From the NCBI RefSeq assembly GCF_002808045.1, contig NZ_CP025000.1:2552717-2616716 (forward strand): a stretch of DNA of 64,000 bases. Direction: 5' to 3'. The stretch is from Idiomarina sp. X4 (GTDB taxonomy: Bacteria > Pseudomonadota > Gammaproteobacteria > Enterobacterales > Alteromonadaceae). Position 1 is the stretch's first letter. The number at the start of each line of letters is the position of its first letter. The notes beneath the pieces are model-generated. The model was given only the letters and a program-made list of their open reading frames with translations, did not search any database and had not been told where the DNA came from. The position numbers and the translations under genes are program-made. Of the stretch, positions 8,824-17,271 are shown in pieces.

Positions 8824-11451
8824 ATGTTACGAAAGTGCATTCGTTACGTCAGTGCGCTCACAGTCGCTATCGTTGCGGTACCATCGATAGCCTCTGCCGA
8901 GAACTTGTCGTACTACTTACCCTCGGATGTCAGCTATGACGAAAGCATAACCAAGCCTAAAGAAGCGCTGGGTTATAACGTTGGCGACTGGCACGCCCGC
9001 CCAGAGCAGATTGTTAACTACATGAAGCTACTGGCAAAAGAGTCTGATCGCATCACTATTGAAGAAACCGGGCGCACTCACGAGCAGCGCCCATTGGTCT
9101 TACTAACGGTGACTTCACCGGATAACCACAAAAACATTGAAGACGTCCGCGAGCGCCACTTAGCGGCTGCCGATACTTCACGTGATGCCGATCCCGACAA
9201 CACGCCCTTAGTCTTGTACATGGGCTACAGTATTCACGGTGACGAGTCCAGTGGCAGTAATGCAGCCATTTTATTGGCTTATTACCTAGCGGCAGCACAA
9301 GGCGAAGCTATTGACGCAGTATTAAACGATTCAGTGGTGCTTTTAGACCCGTCATTCAACCCGGACGGCTTGGCGCGTTTTGCACAATGGGCAAATCAGC
9401 ATAAAAGCCAAAACCTGGTCGCAGACCCACAAAGTCGTGAACACGTACAGCCGTTTGTTCGTGGCCGCGTGAATCACTACTGGTTTGATCTGAACCGTGA
9501 CTGGCTGCTGTTGCAACACCCTGAGTCACGAGCTCGAATCGCTAACTTCCAGAAATGGAAGCCAAACGTGCTCACCGATTACCACGAAATGGGCACTAAC
9601 AGCACTTACTTCTTTCAGCCAGGCATCCCGTCACGAAAAAACCCGCTGACACCGGATGAGAATGTACGTTTGACCGAGATATTAGCAGCAGAGCATGCGG
9701 ACTCGCTGGATGATATTGGTAGCCTTTATTATACCGAAGAGTCATTCGATGATTTCTATTACGGTAAAGGTTCAACCTACCCTGATATTCAGGGTGCCGT
9801 TGGTATTTTATTTGAGCAGGCATCAAGTCGTGGGCACCTGCAGGATTCCGTAAACGGTGAAGTGGCCTTTCCATTCACGATTCGCAATCAGTTTGTTGCC
9901 TCACTTAGCACCATTTACGGCGCTCATAAAAGCAAAGCTCGCTTTATTCGTTTTCAAGAACAAGCGTACGACAATGCACTGGAAGCAGCGGCTAGTCAGA
10001 ACTTCGATGGCTATCTGGTTGGCGATGCAACAGACGCATCACGCCTGCAGGGCTTCATTGATATTTTGAAACAGCACGGCATCGAAGGCTATCGAATTGA
10101 AAAAGACATCGAAAAAGACGGTGAAGTCTACAAAGCCGGTCAAAGCTACTTCATTCCTGCGAAGCAAGACCAGTTTGGCTTAATTCAGGGTATCTTCAGC
10201 ACTCGCAAAGACTTCCCGGACAACACTTTCTACGATGTGTCAGGCTGGACCTTAGCACACGCGTTCAACTTACCGTTTACGACCCACCGGGGTCGCATCC
10301 AAATTGCAGACAACGCATGGGATGCGCCGGTTCAACAGCAAACGACATTGGAAGACGCGTACGCTTATGCTTTCAACTGGGACAACTACAATGCACCGGC
10401 GCTGTTACAAAGCTTGCTTGAAAACGACATTCACGCTCGTCAATCAACCAAGTCATTTGCCGTAAAAGCTCAGGGTCAACGTAAAACTTTTGAGCCGGGT
10501 GCGGTTATTGTGCCTAAGGCGTACCAGAATAAAGAGTGGCGCCAGGTGCAACGCCTTCTGGCAACCCTGGCAAAAGAGCACAAAGTGGCGGTTACCTCAA
10601 TTGGCACAGGCCTGACACCAGAAGGCGTCGATTTAGGCAGCCGTAACATTCAGCCGGTCGAAAAGCCGAGCGTGATGATGATGACTGGTGACGGCGTTAA
10701 CCTATACGAAGCTGGCGAAGCTTGGTACTACCTGGATCGCCATGTGGGTATTCCGCTTTCGATGGTCGATACCGATCGCCTCTCACGTGTTGATTTAAGC
10801 CGCTATTCTCACATTATTATGGTCGATGGCTGGTACAACACTTACCTGTCAGACGACATCAAAGAGAAGCTAAAACAGTGGGTTCAGCAAGGTGGTGTCG
10901 TTATTGGTCAACGTGGCGGCGCTGAGTGGTTGTCAAACAATGGCTTGCTGCACGCTCGCTATGTAGACAGCGACGTGTTTAAAAATGCGTTTAAACAGGA
11001 CGGCCTGACCTACCAGGAGCGAGATGACTTCTACGCAGAGCAACGTATTGCCGGCGCTATTTTCTCGATGGACGTGGACACTTCGCATCCGCTGTTCTAT
11101 GGCTTTCCGCGTTCAACCATGCCGGTATTCAAAAGCTCATTAGAAGCATTTGAAACACCAGAGTCGCCGTTTGTCTCCGTTGCTAAATACAGCGACGCCC
11201 CACTATTAAGTGGTTATGCCGACAAACGTAACCGCGACATTTTGAAAGGCAAAACCAACATCGCCGCCCACCGCTTTGGTGATGGTCATGTTATAGCCTT
11301 TACCGATAACGTAAATTTCCGTGCTTATTTCTGGGGCACGGCAAAACTATTGAGTAACGCTATTTACTTGGGCGACCGCATCAACGTTTACGCACAACCG
11401 CTAAAAGATAAAGCGGCAGCAGATGAAGAAGCTGCGGAGCAGTCACACTAA
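8824..11451 (+). CDS. Secreted M14-family zinc carboxypeptidase-like protein
   Basis: 875 residues with a signal peptide (hydrophobic core followed by SIASA-EN). The peptidase M14 fold begins near residue 55. Zinc ligands appear as His and Glu of SIHGDESSGS (about 136-145) and a later His in LTDYHEMG (about 249-256), and FDLNRDW is a conserved family block. The large C-terminal half (about 600-850) resembles a glutamine-amidotransferase-like/ThuA fold without an obvious active site, a fusion known in Shewanella/Idiomarina-type M14 proteins. It probably degrades peptides in the periplasm or outside the cell. It ends just before a strong terminator and stands alone as a transcription unit. Confidence 0.9.
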   Translation: MLRKCIRYVSALTVAIVAVPSIASAENLSYYLPSDVSYDESITKPKEALGYNVGDWHARPEQIVNYMKLLAKESDRITIEETGRTHEQRPLVLLTVTSPDNHKNIEDVRERHLAAADTSRDADPDNTPLVLYMGYSIHGDESSGSNAAILLAYYLAAAQGEAIDAVLNDSVVLLDPSFNPDGLARFAQWANQHKSQNLVADPQSREHVQPFVRGRVNHYWFDLNRDWLLLQHPESRARIANFQKWKPNVLTDYHEMGTNSTYFFQPGIPSRKNPLTPDENVRLTEILAAEHADSLDDIGSLYYTEESFDDFYYGKGSTYPDIQGAVGILFEQASSRGHLQDSVNGEVAFPFTIRNQFVASLSTIYGAHKSKARFIRFQEQAYDNALEAAASQNFDGYLVGDATDASRLQGFIDILKQHGIEGYRIEKDIEKDGEVYKAGQSYFIPAKQDQFGLIQGIFSTRKDFPDNTFYDVSGWTLAHAFNLPFTTHRGRIQIADNAWDAPVQQQTTLEDAYAYAFNWDNYNAPALLQSLLENDIHARQSTKSFAVKAQGQRKTFEPGAVIVPKAYQNKEWRQVQRLLATLAKEHKVAVTSIGTGLTPEGVDLGSRNIQPVEKPSVMMMTGDGVNLYEAGEAWYYLDRHVGIPLSMVDTDRLSRVDLSRYSHIIMVDGWYNTYLSDDIKEKLKQWVQQGGVVIGQRGGAEWLSNNGLLHARYVDSDVFKNAFKQDGLTYQERDDFYAEQRIAGAIFSMDVDTSHPLFYGFPRSTMPVFKSSLEAFETPESPFVSVAKYSDAPLLSGYADKRNRDILKGKTNIAAHRFGDGHVIAFTDNVNFRAYFWGTAKLLSNAIYLGDRINVYAQPLKDKAAADEEAAEQSH

Positions 11452-11474
11452 AACTTTATAGAACCGTAAAGTCA

Positions 11475-11506
11475 GACGCTGCCTGGTATACCAGGCAGCG
11501 TCTTTT
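11475..11506 (+). terminator. Intrinsic terminator after the M14 peptidase gene
   Basis: A perfect 12-bp stem (GACGCTGCCTGG / CCAGGCAGCGTC) with a TATA loop, followed by TTTT. It lies 24 bases after the peptidase stop codon. Confidence 0.93.
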
Positions 11507-11624
11507 ATCTCCTTCCTATCATCCCTATTTCCTCGCTATCTTTACATTTCCTTTGCTGGCAAAGCGGAAACTCCTGGTCTACCTTAACTAGTGACACTTA
11601 AAATCTCATAAAAAAGAGGTGCTT

Positions 11625-11795
11625 ATGTTACGTTGGGTATTAATCTTTTTAGTGGTCGCTGTCATCGCTGCGGTATTTGGTTTTGGCGGAATTGCAGGTG
11701 CTGCTGCTGAAATCGCCAAAATCATTTTCTATATCTTTATCATTCTGTTTGCGATATCTCTGGTTGTTCGCCTCATGAGAGGATCTGGAAGGTAA
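11625..11795 (+). CDS. DUF1328-type small membrane protein (YtjA-like)
   Basis: A 56-residue reading frame with AAGAGGTG before ATG. It encodes two hydrophobic helices (about 4-24 and 33-50) separated by a Gly/Ala-rich turn [14 protein letters not shown], ending in basic residues RLMRGSGR. This pattern is that of the DUF1328/YtjA family of tiny inner-membrane proteins of unknown function. It lies between the M14 terminator and the cstA promoter and appears to be monocistronic. Confidence 0.85.
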   Translation: MLRWVLIFLVVAVIAAVFGFGGIAGAAAEIAKIIFYIFIILFAISLVVRLMRGSGR

Positions 11796-11816
11796 TTAAG
11801 GGGTTAGACAAACAAT

Positions 11817-11844
11817 TAGACATTGGTCGAATGCACACTATTAT
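11817..11844 (+). promoter_or_regulatory. Candidate sigma-70 promoter of cstA
   Basis: TAGACA (11817-11822) and TATTAT (11839-11844), each 5/6 to consensus, are separated by 16 bases. This would give a leader of about 65 bases before cstA. A copy of TTAGACA also lies 13 bases upstream. By-eye call only. Confidence 0.4.
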
Positions 11845-11916
11845 TGAATATGCGCTACACTAGCGCGCTGTATTTGATCAATGTCCTTCTAACCCAATAA
11901 CAACGAGGCTAACGCC

Positions 11917-13599
11917 ATGAACGCTATCGTCATGATGCTTTTAGGTTTAGGCGCAATGTTTCTCGGTTATGTGTTTTACTCAAAATTCATTGCCGAAAAA
12001 ATCTTTAAGCTTGATCCTAATTTTAAAACCCCCGCCCATGAACTCGAAGACGGCGTCGACTTTGTTCCGACCAATAAATACGTACTTTGGGGTCACCATT
12101 TTACTTCTGTTGCAGGCGCTGCTCCTATCATCGGACCGGCAATTGCGGTTATCTGGGGCTGGGTCCCCGCATTTCTGTGGGTCGTTTTTGGTACGATTTT
12201 CTTCGCGGGGGTTCATGACGCTGGCGCTATTTGGGCAAGTAACCGAAACAAAGCTAAGTCTATCGGTAATTTAACCGGTGATGTTGTTGGAAAACGCTCG
12301 CAAACATTATTCATGATTGTCATTTTCCTGGTATTGCTGATGGTTAACGCAGTATTTGCCACCGCAATTTCAGGTTTGCTGATTAAATTCTCAAGCTCCG
12401 TTGTGCCGGTATGGGGTGCCATCTTTGTTGCGCTTATTATCGGTCAAATCATTTTCCGTAAGTGGATGGGGCTGGGCATGGTTTCCGTGCTTGGTGTCAT
12501 CGCTTTGTACGTGCTGATTTGGGTTGGACCGTCAGTGCCTCTGGAGTTACCTGAGACCGTTATGGGTGTCAGCGACAATGCTCAGTGGGTGCTTATTCTG
12601 TTTGGTTACGCGGCTATTGCTTCGTTACTGCCAGTTTGGATGTTGCTGCAACCACGTGACTACATCAACGGCTTGCAGCTGTTTATCGGTCTTATTCTCC
12701 TTTACGGCGCCACCCTGCTATTAGGACCTGAAATTTCAGCGCCGGCGTTCAATAGCAATACACCGGAAGGCACGCCATCAATGCTGCCGCTGCTTTTTGT
12801 AACCATTGCCTGTGGTGCAATTTCCGGTTTCCACGGTCTGGTGGCTTCAGGAACCACATCTAAACAGCTAGACAAAGAAACTGACGCTCGTTTTGTTGGC
12901 TACTTTGGTGCTATTGGCGAAGGTTCGCTGTCACTGGCGACCATTATTGCGGCTACCGCAGGTTTTGCGACACTGGCTGACTGGGAAGCCGTATATTCGT
13001 CATTTGGTCAAGGCGGTGTTTCGGCATTCGTTGAAGGTGGTGCCAACATTATTAGTCAGGGTATTGGTCTGGAAGCCGATATTGCAGAAACATTATTGAC
13101 CGTCATGGCGGTGTTATTTGCCGGTACAACAATGGATACCGGTCTTCGTCTTCAGCGCTATATATTCCAGGAGTGGGGTGGCCTATACAACATCCGTTGG
13201 ATGCAAAAAGCCTTACCTGCAACCTTGCTGGCAGTCGGTTCATGTTTATTGCTTGCCTTCGGTGCCGGCGGAGCTGATGGTACAGGCGGCCTGGTCATTT
13301 GGCCTCTGTTTGGTACGACTAACCAGCTACTTGCCGGGCTGACACTGTTGGTAATTACCGTTATGTTGGTACGCTTAGGGCGTCCAATGTATTACACCTT
13401 ATTGCCGCTTATTTTCTTATTAATAATGACGGTATTCGCGCTTATTGTTCAGCTGAAAGGCTTTTATGATAAAGGCGACTGGTTCCTGTTATCTCTTGAC
13501 TTGGTAGTACTTGTTGCTGCTATTTGGATTGCTCTGGAAGCAAGTGCCAGCTTGTCTAAAATTAAAAAAGAACAAAAGGCGGAGAAGACGAAAGGGTAA
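11917..13599 (+). CDS. cstA: CstA-family peptide/pyruvate transporter
   Basis: A 560-residue, very hydrophobic protein of the carbon-starvation CstA family, with about 14-16 predicted membrane segments. Family blocks are GHHFTSVAGAAPIIGPAIAV (about 59-78), FAGVHDAGAIWASNR (about 95-110), SGFHGLVASGTTSKQL (about 306-321) and FGTTNQLLAGL (about 468-478). E. coli CstA and BtsT take up pyruvate, and CstA is also linked to peptide use in starvation; this shorter version belongs to the same family. The stop codon overlaps the next gene's start (TAATG), implying coupling to the small Cys-Cys protein, as E. coli cstA is coupled to ybdD. Confidence 0.93.
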   Translation: MNAIVMMLLGLGAMFLGYVFYSKFIAEKIFKLDPNFKTPAHELEDGVDFVPTNKYVLWGHHFTSVAGAAPIIGPAIAVIWGWVPAFLWVVFGTIFFAGVHDAGAIWASNRNKAKSIGNLTGDVVGKRSQTLFMIVIFLVLLMVNAVFATAISGLLIKFSSSVVPVWGAIFVALIIGQIIFRKWMGLGMVSVLGVIALYVLIWVGPSVPLELPETVMGVSDNAQWVLILFGYAAIASLLPVWMLLQPRDYINGLQLFIGLILLYGATLLLGPEISAPAFNSNTPEGTPSMLPLLFVTIACGAISGFHGLVASGTTSKQLDKETDARFVGYFGAIGEGSLSLATIIAATAGFATLADWEAVYSSFGQGGVSAFVEGGANIISQGIGLEADIAETLLTVMAVLFAGTTMDTGLRLQRYIFQEWGGLYNIRWMQKALPATLLAVGSCLLLAFGAGGADGTGGLVIWPLFGTTNQLLAGLTLLVITVMLVRLGRPMYYTLLPLIFLLIMTVFALIVQLKGFYDKGDWFLLSLDLVVLVAAIWIALEASASLSKIKKEQKAEKTKG

Positions 13600-13883
13600 T
13601 GAACATGAGCATGAACATTCATTCGGTAAAACGTTGGCTCAGTCGTGCAGGCGAGTTGGTAAACGAGTTTTATAACGCGCCCTACCGCTCTGCCATTGCC
13701 CGCGCTAAACGCGACGAAGATGACTTGTTCATGCTCTTAGTTTACTCCGAGATAATGGGCGTGCCGAACCCGGCCGCCTATTACACCTTAGAGTTGCAAC
13801 CATTAATGTTAGAACGCTTTCACGAATGGCACAAAAGAATGGGTATGGAGCACTCACCGCTCGACCATTTTCGTTGTTGCTGA
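13599..13883 (+). CDS. Small Cys-Cys-ending protein coupled to cstA (cory-CC-star-like)
   Basis: 94 residues ending in HFRCC. It overlaps the cstA stop by one base. The N-terminal part (VKRWLSRAGELVNEFYNAPYRSAIARAKRDEDDLFMLLVYSEIMGVPNPAAYY) is helical and charged, with no signal peptide. E. coli CstA and BtsT each need a small partner (YbdD/YjiX), and YbdD also ends in RCC; the shared position and CC tail suggest an analogous partner role, although the rest of the sequence does not look like YbdD. The family called cory-CC-star, which I recall as neighbouring ArsA-like ATPases, is the best match. ATG at 13599 is used; in-frame ATGs at 13605 and 13611 are alternatives. Confidence 0.75.
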   Translation: MNMSMNIHSVKRWLSRAGELVNEFYNAPYRSAIARAKRDEDDLFMLLVYSEIMGVPNPAAYYTLELQPLMLERFHEWHKRMGMEHSPLDHFRCC

Positions 13884-13921
13884 TTCGCTTATTTTTCACC
13901 TTCCCGAAAAGAGTCCGTTGT

Positions 13922-14932
13922 ATGCAGTTATCCAGTAAAAAGGTGTTACTTGTTGGAGGCAAAGGTGGTGTTGGTAAAACCACAGTATCGTCTTCATTAG
14001 CCATGTTAGCAGCTAAAAGTGGAAAAAAAGTCTTACTGGTATCTACGGACCCTGCTCACAGCCTGTCCGACGTCTTCAATATGGACATTGGTGATCGTTT
14101 GCACCACGTTTCTGACAACCTCACAGTTATGGAGATTGATCCGGACAAAGAGGTGAAAGAACATATCGAACGTGTTAGTGCACAAATGAAGCGCTTTACC
14201 AACCCTGATTTATTCCCTGAAATTGAACGGCAAATGCGATTGACACAGCAGTCACCGGGTGCGCAGGAAGCCGCCATGCTCGAGCGCATTTGCAAGATTA
14301 TTGATCAAGCCGAGCAAGACTTTGATTTGCTCGTTTTCGATACGGCACCAACAGGTCATACATTGCGGCTACTGTCTTTACCTGAAGCTATGGCGGCCTG
14401 GACACAAGGCATGCTACGTTCGCAAAAACGCTCAGAAGAACTCGACAGTGTCTTGGAGCACTTGTCACCTAAAGCAGGTAAAGATATTAATAACCCCATG
14501 GCAGACCCCTCTGAAAATGCCAGCGACGGTATGACAGAAAAGACCAAGGCCATTACTGAACAGTTATTGAATCGTCAACGCCTCTTTCAGCGTACCCGTC
14601 GATTGTTGCAAGACCCAACTTACACCGGCATTTTCTTCGTACTGACGCCTGAGCGCTTACCAATTAACGAAACTCAGCGTGCATTGCAGTCCTTAACCGA
14701 GGAGAAGCTAACGGTTTCTGGTGTGATCATTAATCGTATACTGCCTGAATCAATAGACGGTGGCTTCCTGGCGAAACGAAAAGAACAGGAACAAACCTAC
14801 CTCAAGCTCATTGAAAGTACTTTCTCTCAATGGCCAAATTTCAAACTGTATTTACAAGAAGAAGACATTCATGGCGTCGATGCCCTGTCAGCATTTGCAA
14901 AAGAGCTAGAGCAAAGCGGCTTTTCTGTCTAA
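13922..14932 (+). CDS. ArsA/Get3-family P-loop ATPase
   Basis: About 336 residues, a single ArsA domain. The deviant Walker A GGKGGVGKTT is at about 12-21, switch I is STDPAHSLSDVF (about 43-54) and switch II is DTAPTGHTLRLL (about 142-153). There is no CxxC pair as in the Get3 dimer interface and no cysteine triad for arsenite, so it is neither an arsenite pump subunit nor a classical tail-anchored-protein chaperone. The start is placed at ATG 13922, just before the P-loop strand; the frame is open further upstream into the CC-protein gene, but that would add a 32-residue extension foreign to the family. It follows the Cys-Cys protein by 38 bases and is probably in the cstA operon. Confidence 0.88.
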   Translation: MQLSSKKVLLVGGKGGVGKTTVSSSLAMLAAKSGKKVLLVSTDPAHSLSDVFNMDIGDRLHHVSDNLTVMEIDPDKEVKEHIERVSAQMKRFTNPDLFPEIERQMRLTQQSPGAQEAAMLERICKIIDQAEQDFDLLVFDTAPTGHTLRLLSLPEAMAAWTQGMLRSQKRSEELDSVLEHLSPKAGKDINNPMADPSENASDGMTEKTKAITEQLLNRQRLFQRTRRLLQDPTYTGIFFVLTPERLPINETQRALQSLTEEKLTVSGVIINRILPESIDGGFLAKRKEQEQTYLKLIESTFSQWPNFKLYLQEEDIHGVDALSAFAKELEQSGFSV

Positions 14933-15021
14933 ACCTTTCTAATTTCTTTCATCGCAAAGTCATCGTTTTGACCTAAACTGCGTATATATAACTATTTAAC
15001 CTCAAGAATAAGGAGTAGACG

Positions 15022-16038
15022 ATGCGTGCTGTCGGATACCACCGCTCTCTTCCTATTGATGACCCTAAGTCGCTAGAAGACATTGAAATTGACAAACCAA
15101 CGGCCGGTGACCATGACTTATTGGTCAAAGTGAAAGCCGTTGCCGTTAACCCGGTTGATACTAAAATCAGGATGCGCGCGGAGCCAGAGTCCGACTATAA
15201 AGTCATCGGTTGGGACGCAGTCGGCGAAGTCGTCGAAACAGGAAGCAAGGTGAAAGGCTTCAGCGCCGGCGATCGAGTCTGGTATGCGGGCGATCTGACA
15301 CGCCCGGGCTGCAATGCCGAGTACCAGGCGGTTGATTACCGTATAGCCTCACACGCTCCGGACACTTTAGACGACACTCAGGCAGCCGCCATGCCCCTAA
15401 CGACAATTACCGCATGGGAACTGTTGTTTGATCGGTTACAAATTGATGCGCCCTCACCTCACGAAAAGCGTACGTTACTGATTGTTGGCGGTGCCGGCGG
15501 TGTTGGTTCAATACTTACGCAATTGGCGGTACAGCTGACCGATGCTACCGTTATCGCAACCGCTTCCCGCCCTGAGTCGCAACAGTGGGTGAAGGCATTA
15601 GGCGCACACCATGTTATCGATCACAGTAAGCCATTGGGTGATCAAATTAAACACCTCGATATTGGCCAGGTAACCGATGTGGCTTGTTTAACGCACAGCG
15701 AGCAGTATTTCGAACAAAGCATGGACTTTATGGCACCGCAAGGTCGCTTTAGCTTAATTGATGACCCCGCAGAGCCTTTGGATATTCGCTTAATGAAACA
15801 GAAGAGCATCAGTTTGCATTGGGAATTTATGTATACCCGATCGATGTTCACAACCACCGACATGATAAAGCAACAGGAATTGTTACAGTCGGTAGCAAAT
15901 CTAGTCGACAACCATCAGATACGCTCGACGCTAGGCCAGAATCTTGGGTCAATGAATGCAGAGAACTTGAAACAGGCGCATGCGGCATTAGAAACGCATA
16001 AAACGATAGGCAAAATCGTCCTAACCGTCGACGAATAG
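15022..16038 (+). CDS. Zinc-independent alcohol dehydrogenase/quinone oxidoreductase family (MDR)
   Basis: 338 residues of the medium-chain dehydrogenase/reductase superfamily. The N-terminal GroES-like half contains VKAVAVNPVDTKIRMRAEPE and VIGWDAVGEV; the Rossmann half has the NADPH motif GGAGGVGS (about residues 155-162). The zinc-ligand Cys/His set of true alcohol dehydrogenases is not apparent, so NADPH-dependent quinone or enone reduction is more likely. AAGGAG precedes ATG 15022. It is upstream of, but transcribed separately from, acrAB. Confidence 0.88.
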   Translation: MRAVGYHRSLPIDDPKSLEDIEIDKPTAGDHDLLVKVKAVAVNPVDTKIRMRAEPESDYKVIGWDAVGEVVETGSKVKGFSAGDRVWYAGDLTRPGCNAEYQAVDYRIASHAPDTLDDTQAAAMPLTTITAWELLFDRLQIDAPSPHEKRTLLIVGGAGGVGSILTQLAVQLTDATVIATASRPESQQWVKALGAHHVIDHSKPLGDQIKHLDIGQVTDVACLTHSEQYFEQSMDFMAPQGRFSLIDDPAEPLDIRLMKQKSISLHWEFMYTRSMFTTTDMIKQQELLQSVANLVDNHQIRSTLGQNLGSMNAENLKQAHAALETHKTIGKIVLTVDE

Positions 16039-16039
16039 T

Positions 16040-16069
16040 TTTACAAACATACATGAATGTATGTATAAT
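16040..16069 (+). promoter_or_regulatory. acrAB promoter with embedded TetR-type operator
   Basis: -35 TTTACA (16040-16045, 5/6) and -10 TATAAT (16064-16069, 6/6) are 18 bases apart. The spacer is filled by a perfect inverted repeat at 16047-16064: ACATACAT, GA, ATGTATGT. The half-sites equal those of the E. coli AcrR operator but sit four bases closer. The predicted transcript start is about 33 bases before the acrA ATG. A repressor bound here would block polymerase directly. Confidence 0.75.
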
Positions 16070-16108
16070 TCTGCGGTACTTAAAAATAGACCAGCTAGAG
16101 GTATTTTG

Positions 16109-17260
16109 ATGAAAAAGCGCTTTCAATTTGCGCCGTTATTTGCAGCGGGTATTTTTGCTTCCGCCGTCCTTAGTGGCTGTGGTGACGCGCCGCAGCAAGG
16201 CCAGCAACAGCAAGCTCCACAGGTTGAAGTGATAACGGTTCAACCTGAGTCTCTTGAACTCAGCACTCAGTTGCCTGGCCGTACCGCCGCGTTTCGCGTC
16301 GCGGAAGTTCGCCCACAGGTCAGCGGTGTATTACTAGAACGCACCTTTGAAGAAGGTACTTTTGTCGAAAAAGGCCAGCAACTGTATCAGATTGATCCAG
16401 CCACTTATGAAGCGGAGTTGGCCAGTGCCAAAGCAGAAGTACAGCGAGCAAAAGCGGTTTTACGCAGCTCAGAGCTTCGCTATAACCGTTTTCAGGAGCT
16501 TATCGAAGAAAATGCGGTCAGTCAGGACGAGTTTGACAGTGCCGAAGCCACTTATCTCCAAAATAAAGCGGCGGTGGCATTAGCCGAAGCACAACTTAAA
16601 AACGCTCGTATTAACCTTGAGTACACAAAGGTCAATGCCCCAATTAACGGTATTATTGGTCGTTCAAACTTTACCGAAGGTGCTTTAGTGACTGCTTCAC
16701 AGCAAGAACCTCTGGTCACTATTAATCAGCTTGATCCTATTTACGTGGACATTAGTCAATCCAGCAAGCAATTCATGCAACTTCAGGCTGACATCCAGTC
16801 TGGTCGAATTGAAGCGAATGAATCAGGCAATGCGCCGGTTCGTTTAGAGCTGAACGGTTTAGACTTTAACCAGCAAGGCGAGCTGCTGTTTTCAGAAGTC
16901 AGCGTTGAGGAAGATACTGGCGCCATTTTATTAAGAGCTGTCTTCCCAAACCCGGACAAAACCTTATATCCCGGTATGTTTGTTAGAGCCGCAGTCAGTG
17001 AAGGTACAATCAACACGGCTCTCCTACTACCACAAAAGGCCGTCACCCGTGATCCTCGTGGTCGCCCTTATGTCATGCTGGTTAACGATAAAAACCAAGT
17101 CGAGCAGCGTATGATAACGACCGAACGAGCCATAGGCAGTGATTGGCTGGTCAGCAGCGGTGTTAAAGAAGGTGACACCATTATAGTGTCTGGCCTTCAA
17201 AAAGTTCGTCCGGGCGCGACGGTCCAAATTACAAACTCTGCCTCTAATGAACAGCAGTAA
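16109..17260 (+). CDS. acrA: RND efflux periplasmic adaptor (AcrA/MexA-like lipoprotein)
   Basis: Membrane-fusion subunit linking the RND pump to an outer-membrane channel. About 383 residues from ATG 16109, which has GAGG upstream and directly begins the signal sequence; the longer frame upstream runs through the promoter. The lipobox LSGC gives lipidation at about Cys 24. A Q-rich linker ([10 protein letters not shown]) precedes the barrel/lipoyl half [20 protein letters not shown], then the coiled-coil hairpin (about 100-165), lipoyl return strand [13 protein letters not shown], beta-barrel and membrane-proximal domains. It precedes acrB by 11 bases. No TolC-like gene lies in the window. 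Confidence 0.94.
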   Translation: MKKRFQFAPLFAAGIFASAVLSGCGDAPQQGQQQQAPQVEVITVQPESLELSTQLPGRTAAFRVAEVRPQVSGVLLERTFEEGTFVEKGQQLYQIDPATYEAELASAKAEVQRAKAVLRSSELRYNRFQELIEENAVSQDEFDSAEATYLQNKAAVALAEAQLKNARINLEYTKVNAPINGIIGRSNFTEGALVTASQQEPLVTINQLDPIYVDISQSSKQFMQLQADIQSGRIEANESGNAPVRLELNGLDFNQQGELLFSEVSVEEDTGAILLRAVFPNPDKTLYPGMFVRAAVSEGTINTALLLPQKAVTRDPRGRPYVMLVNDKNQVEQRMITTERAIGSDWLVSSGVKEGDTIIVSGLQKVRPGATVQITNSASNEQQ

Positions 17261-17271
17261 AGGATTCATCA

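Noticed and set aside
11845..11890. TTGATCAA-type palindrome and TGTATTTGATC before cstA as a CRP or FNR site
   Set aside because: Neither TGTGA-N6-TCACA nor TTGAT-N4-ATCAA is matched; CRP control of cstA known in E. coli cannot be claimed from this sequence.
13826..13921. Longer ArsA reading frame beginning inside the Cys-Cys protein gene
   Set aside because: The extension overlaps the upstream gene in another frame and has no counterpart in the family, in which the P-loop lies near residue 12-20.
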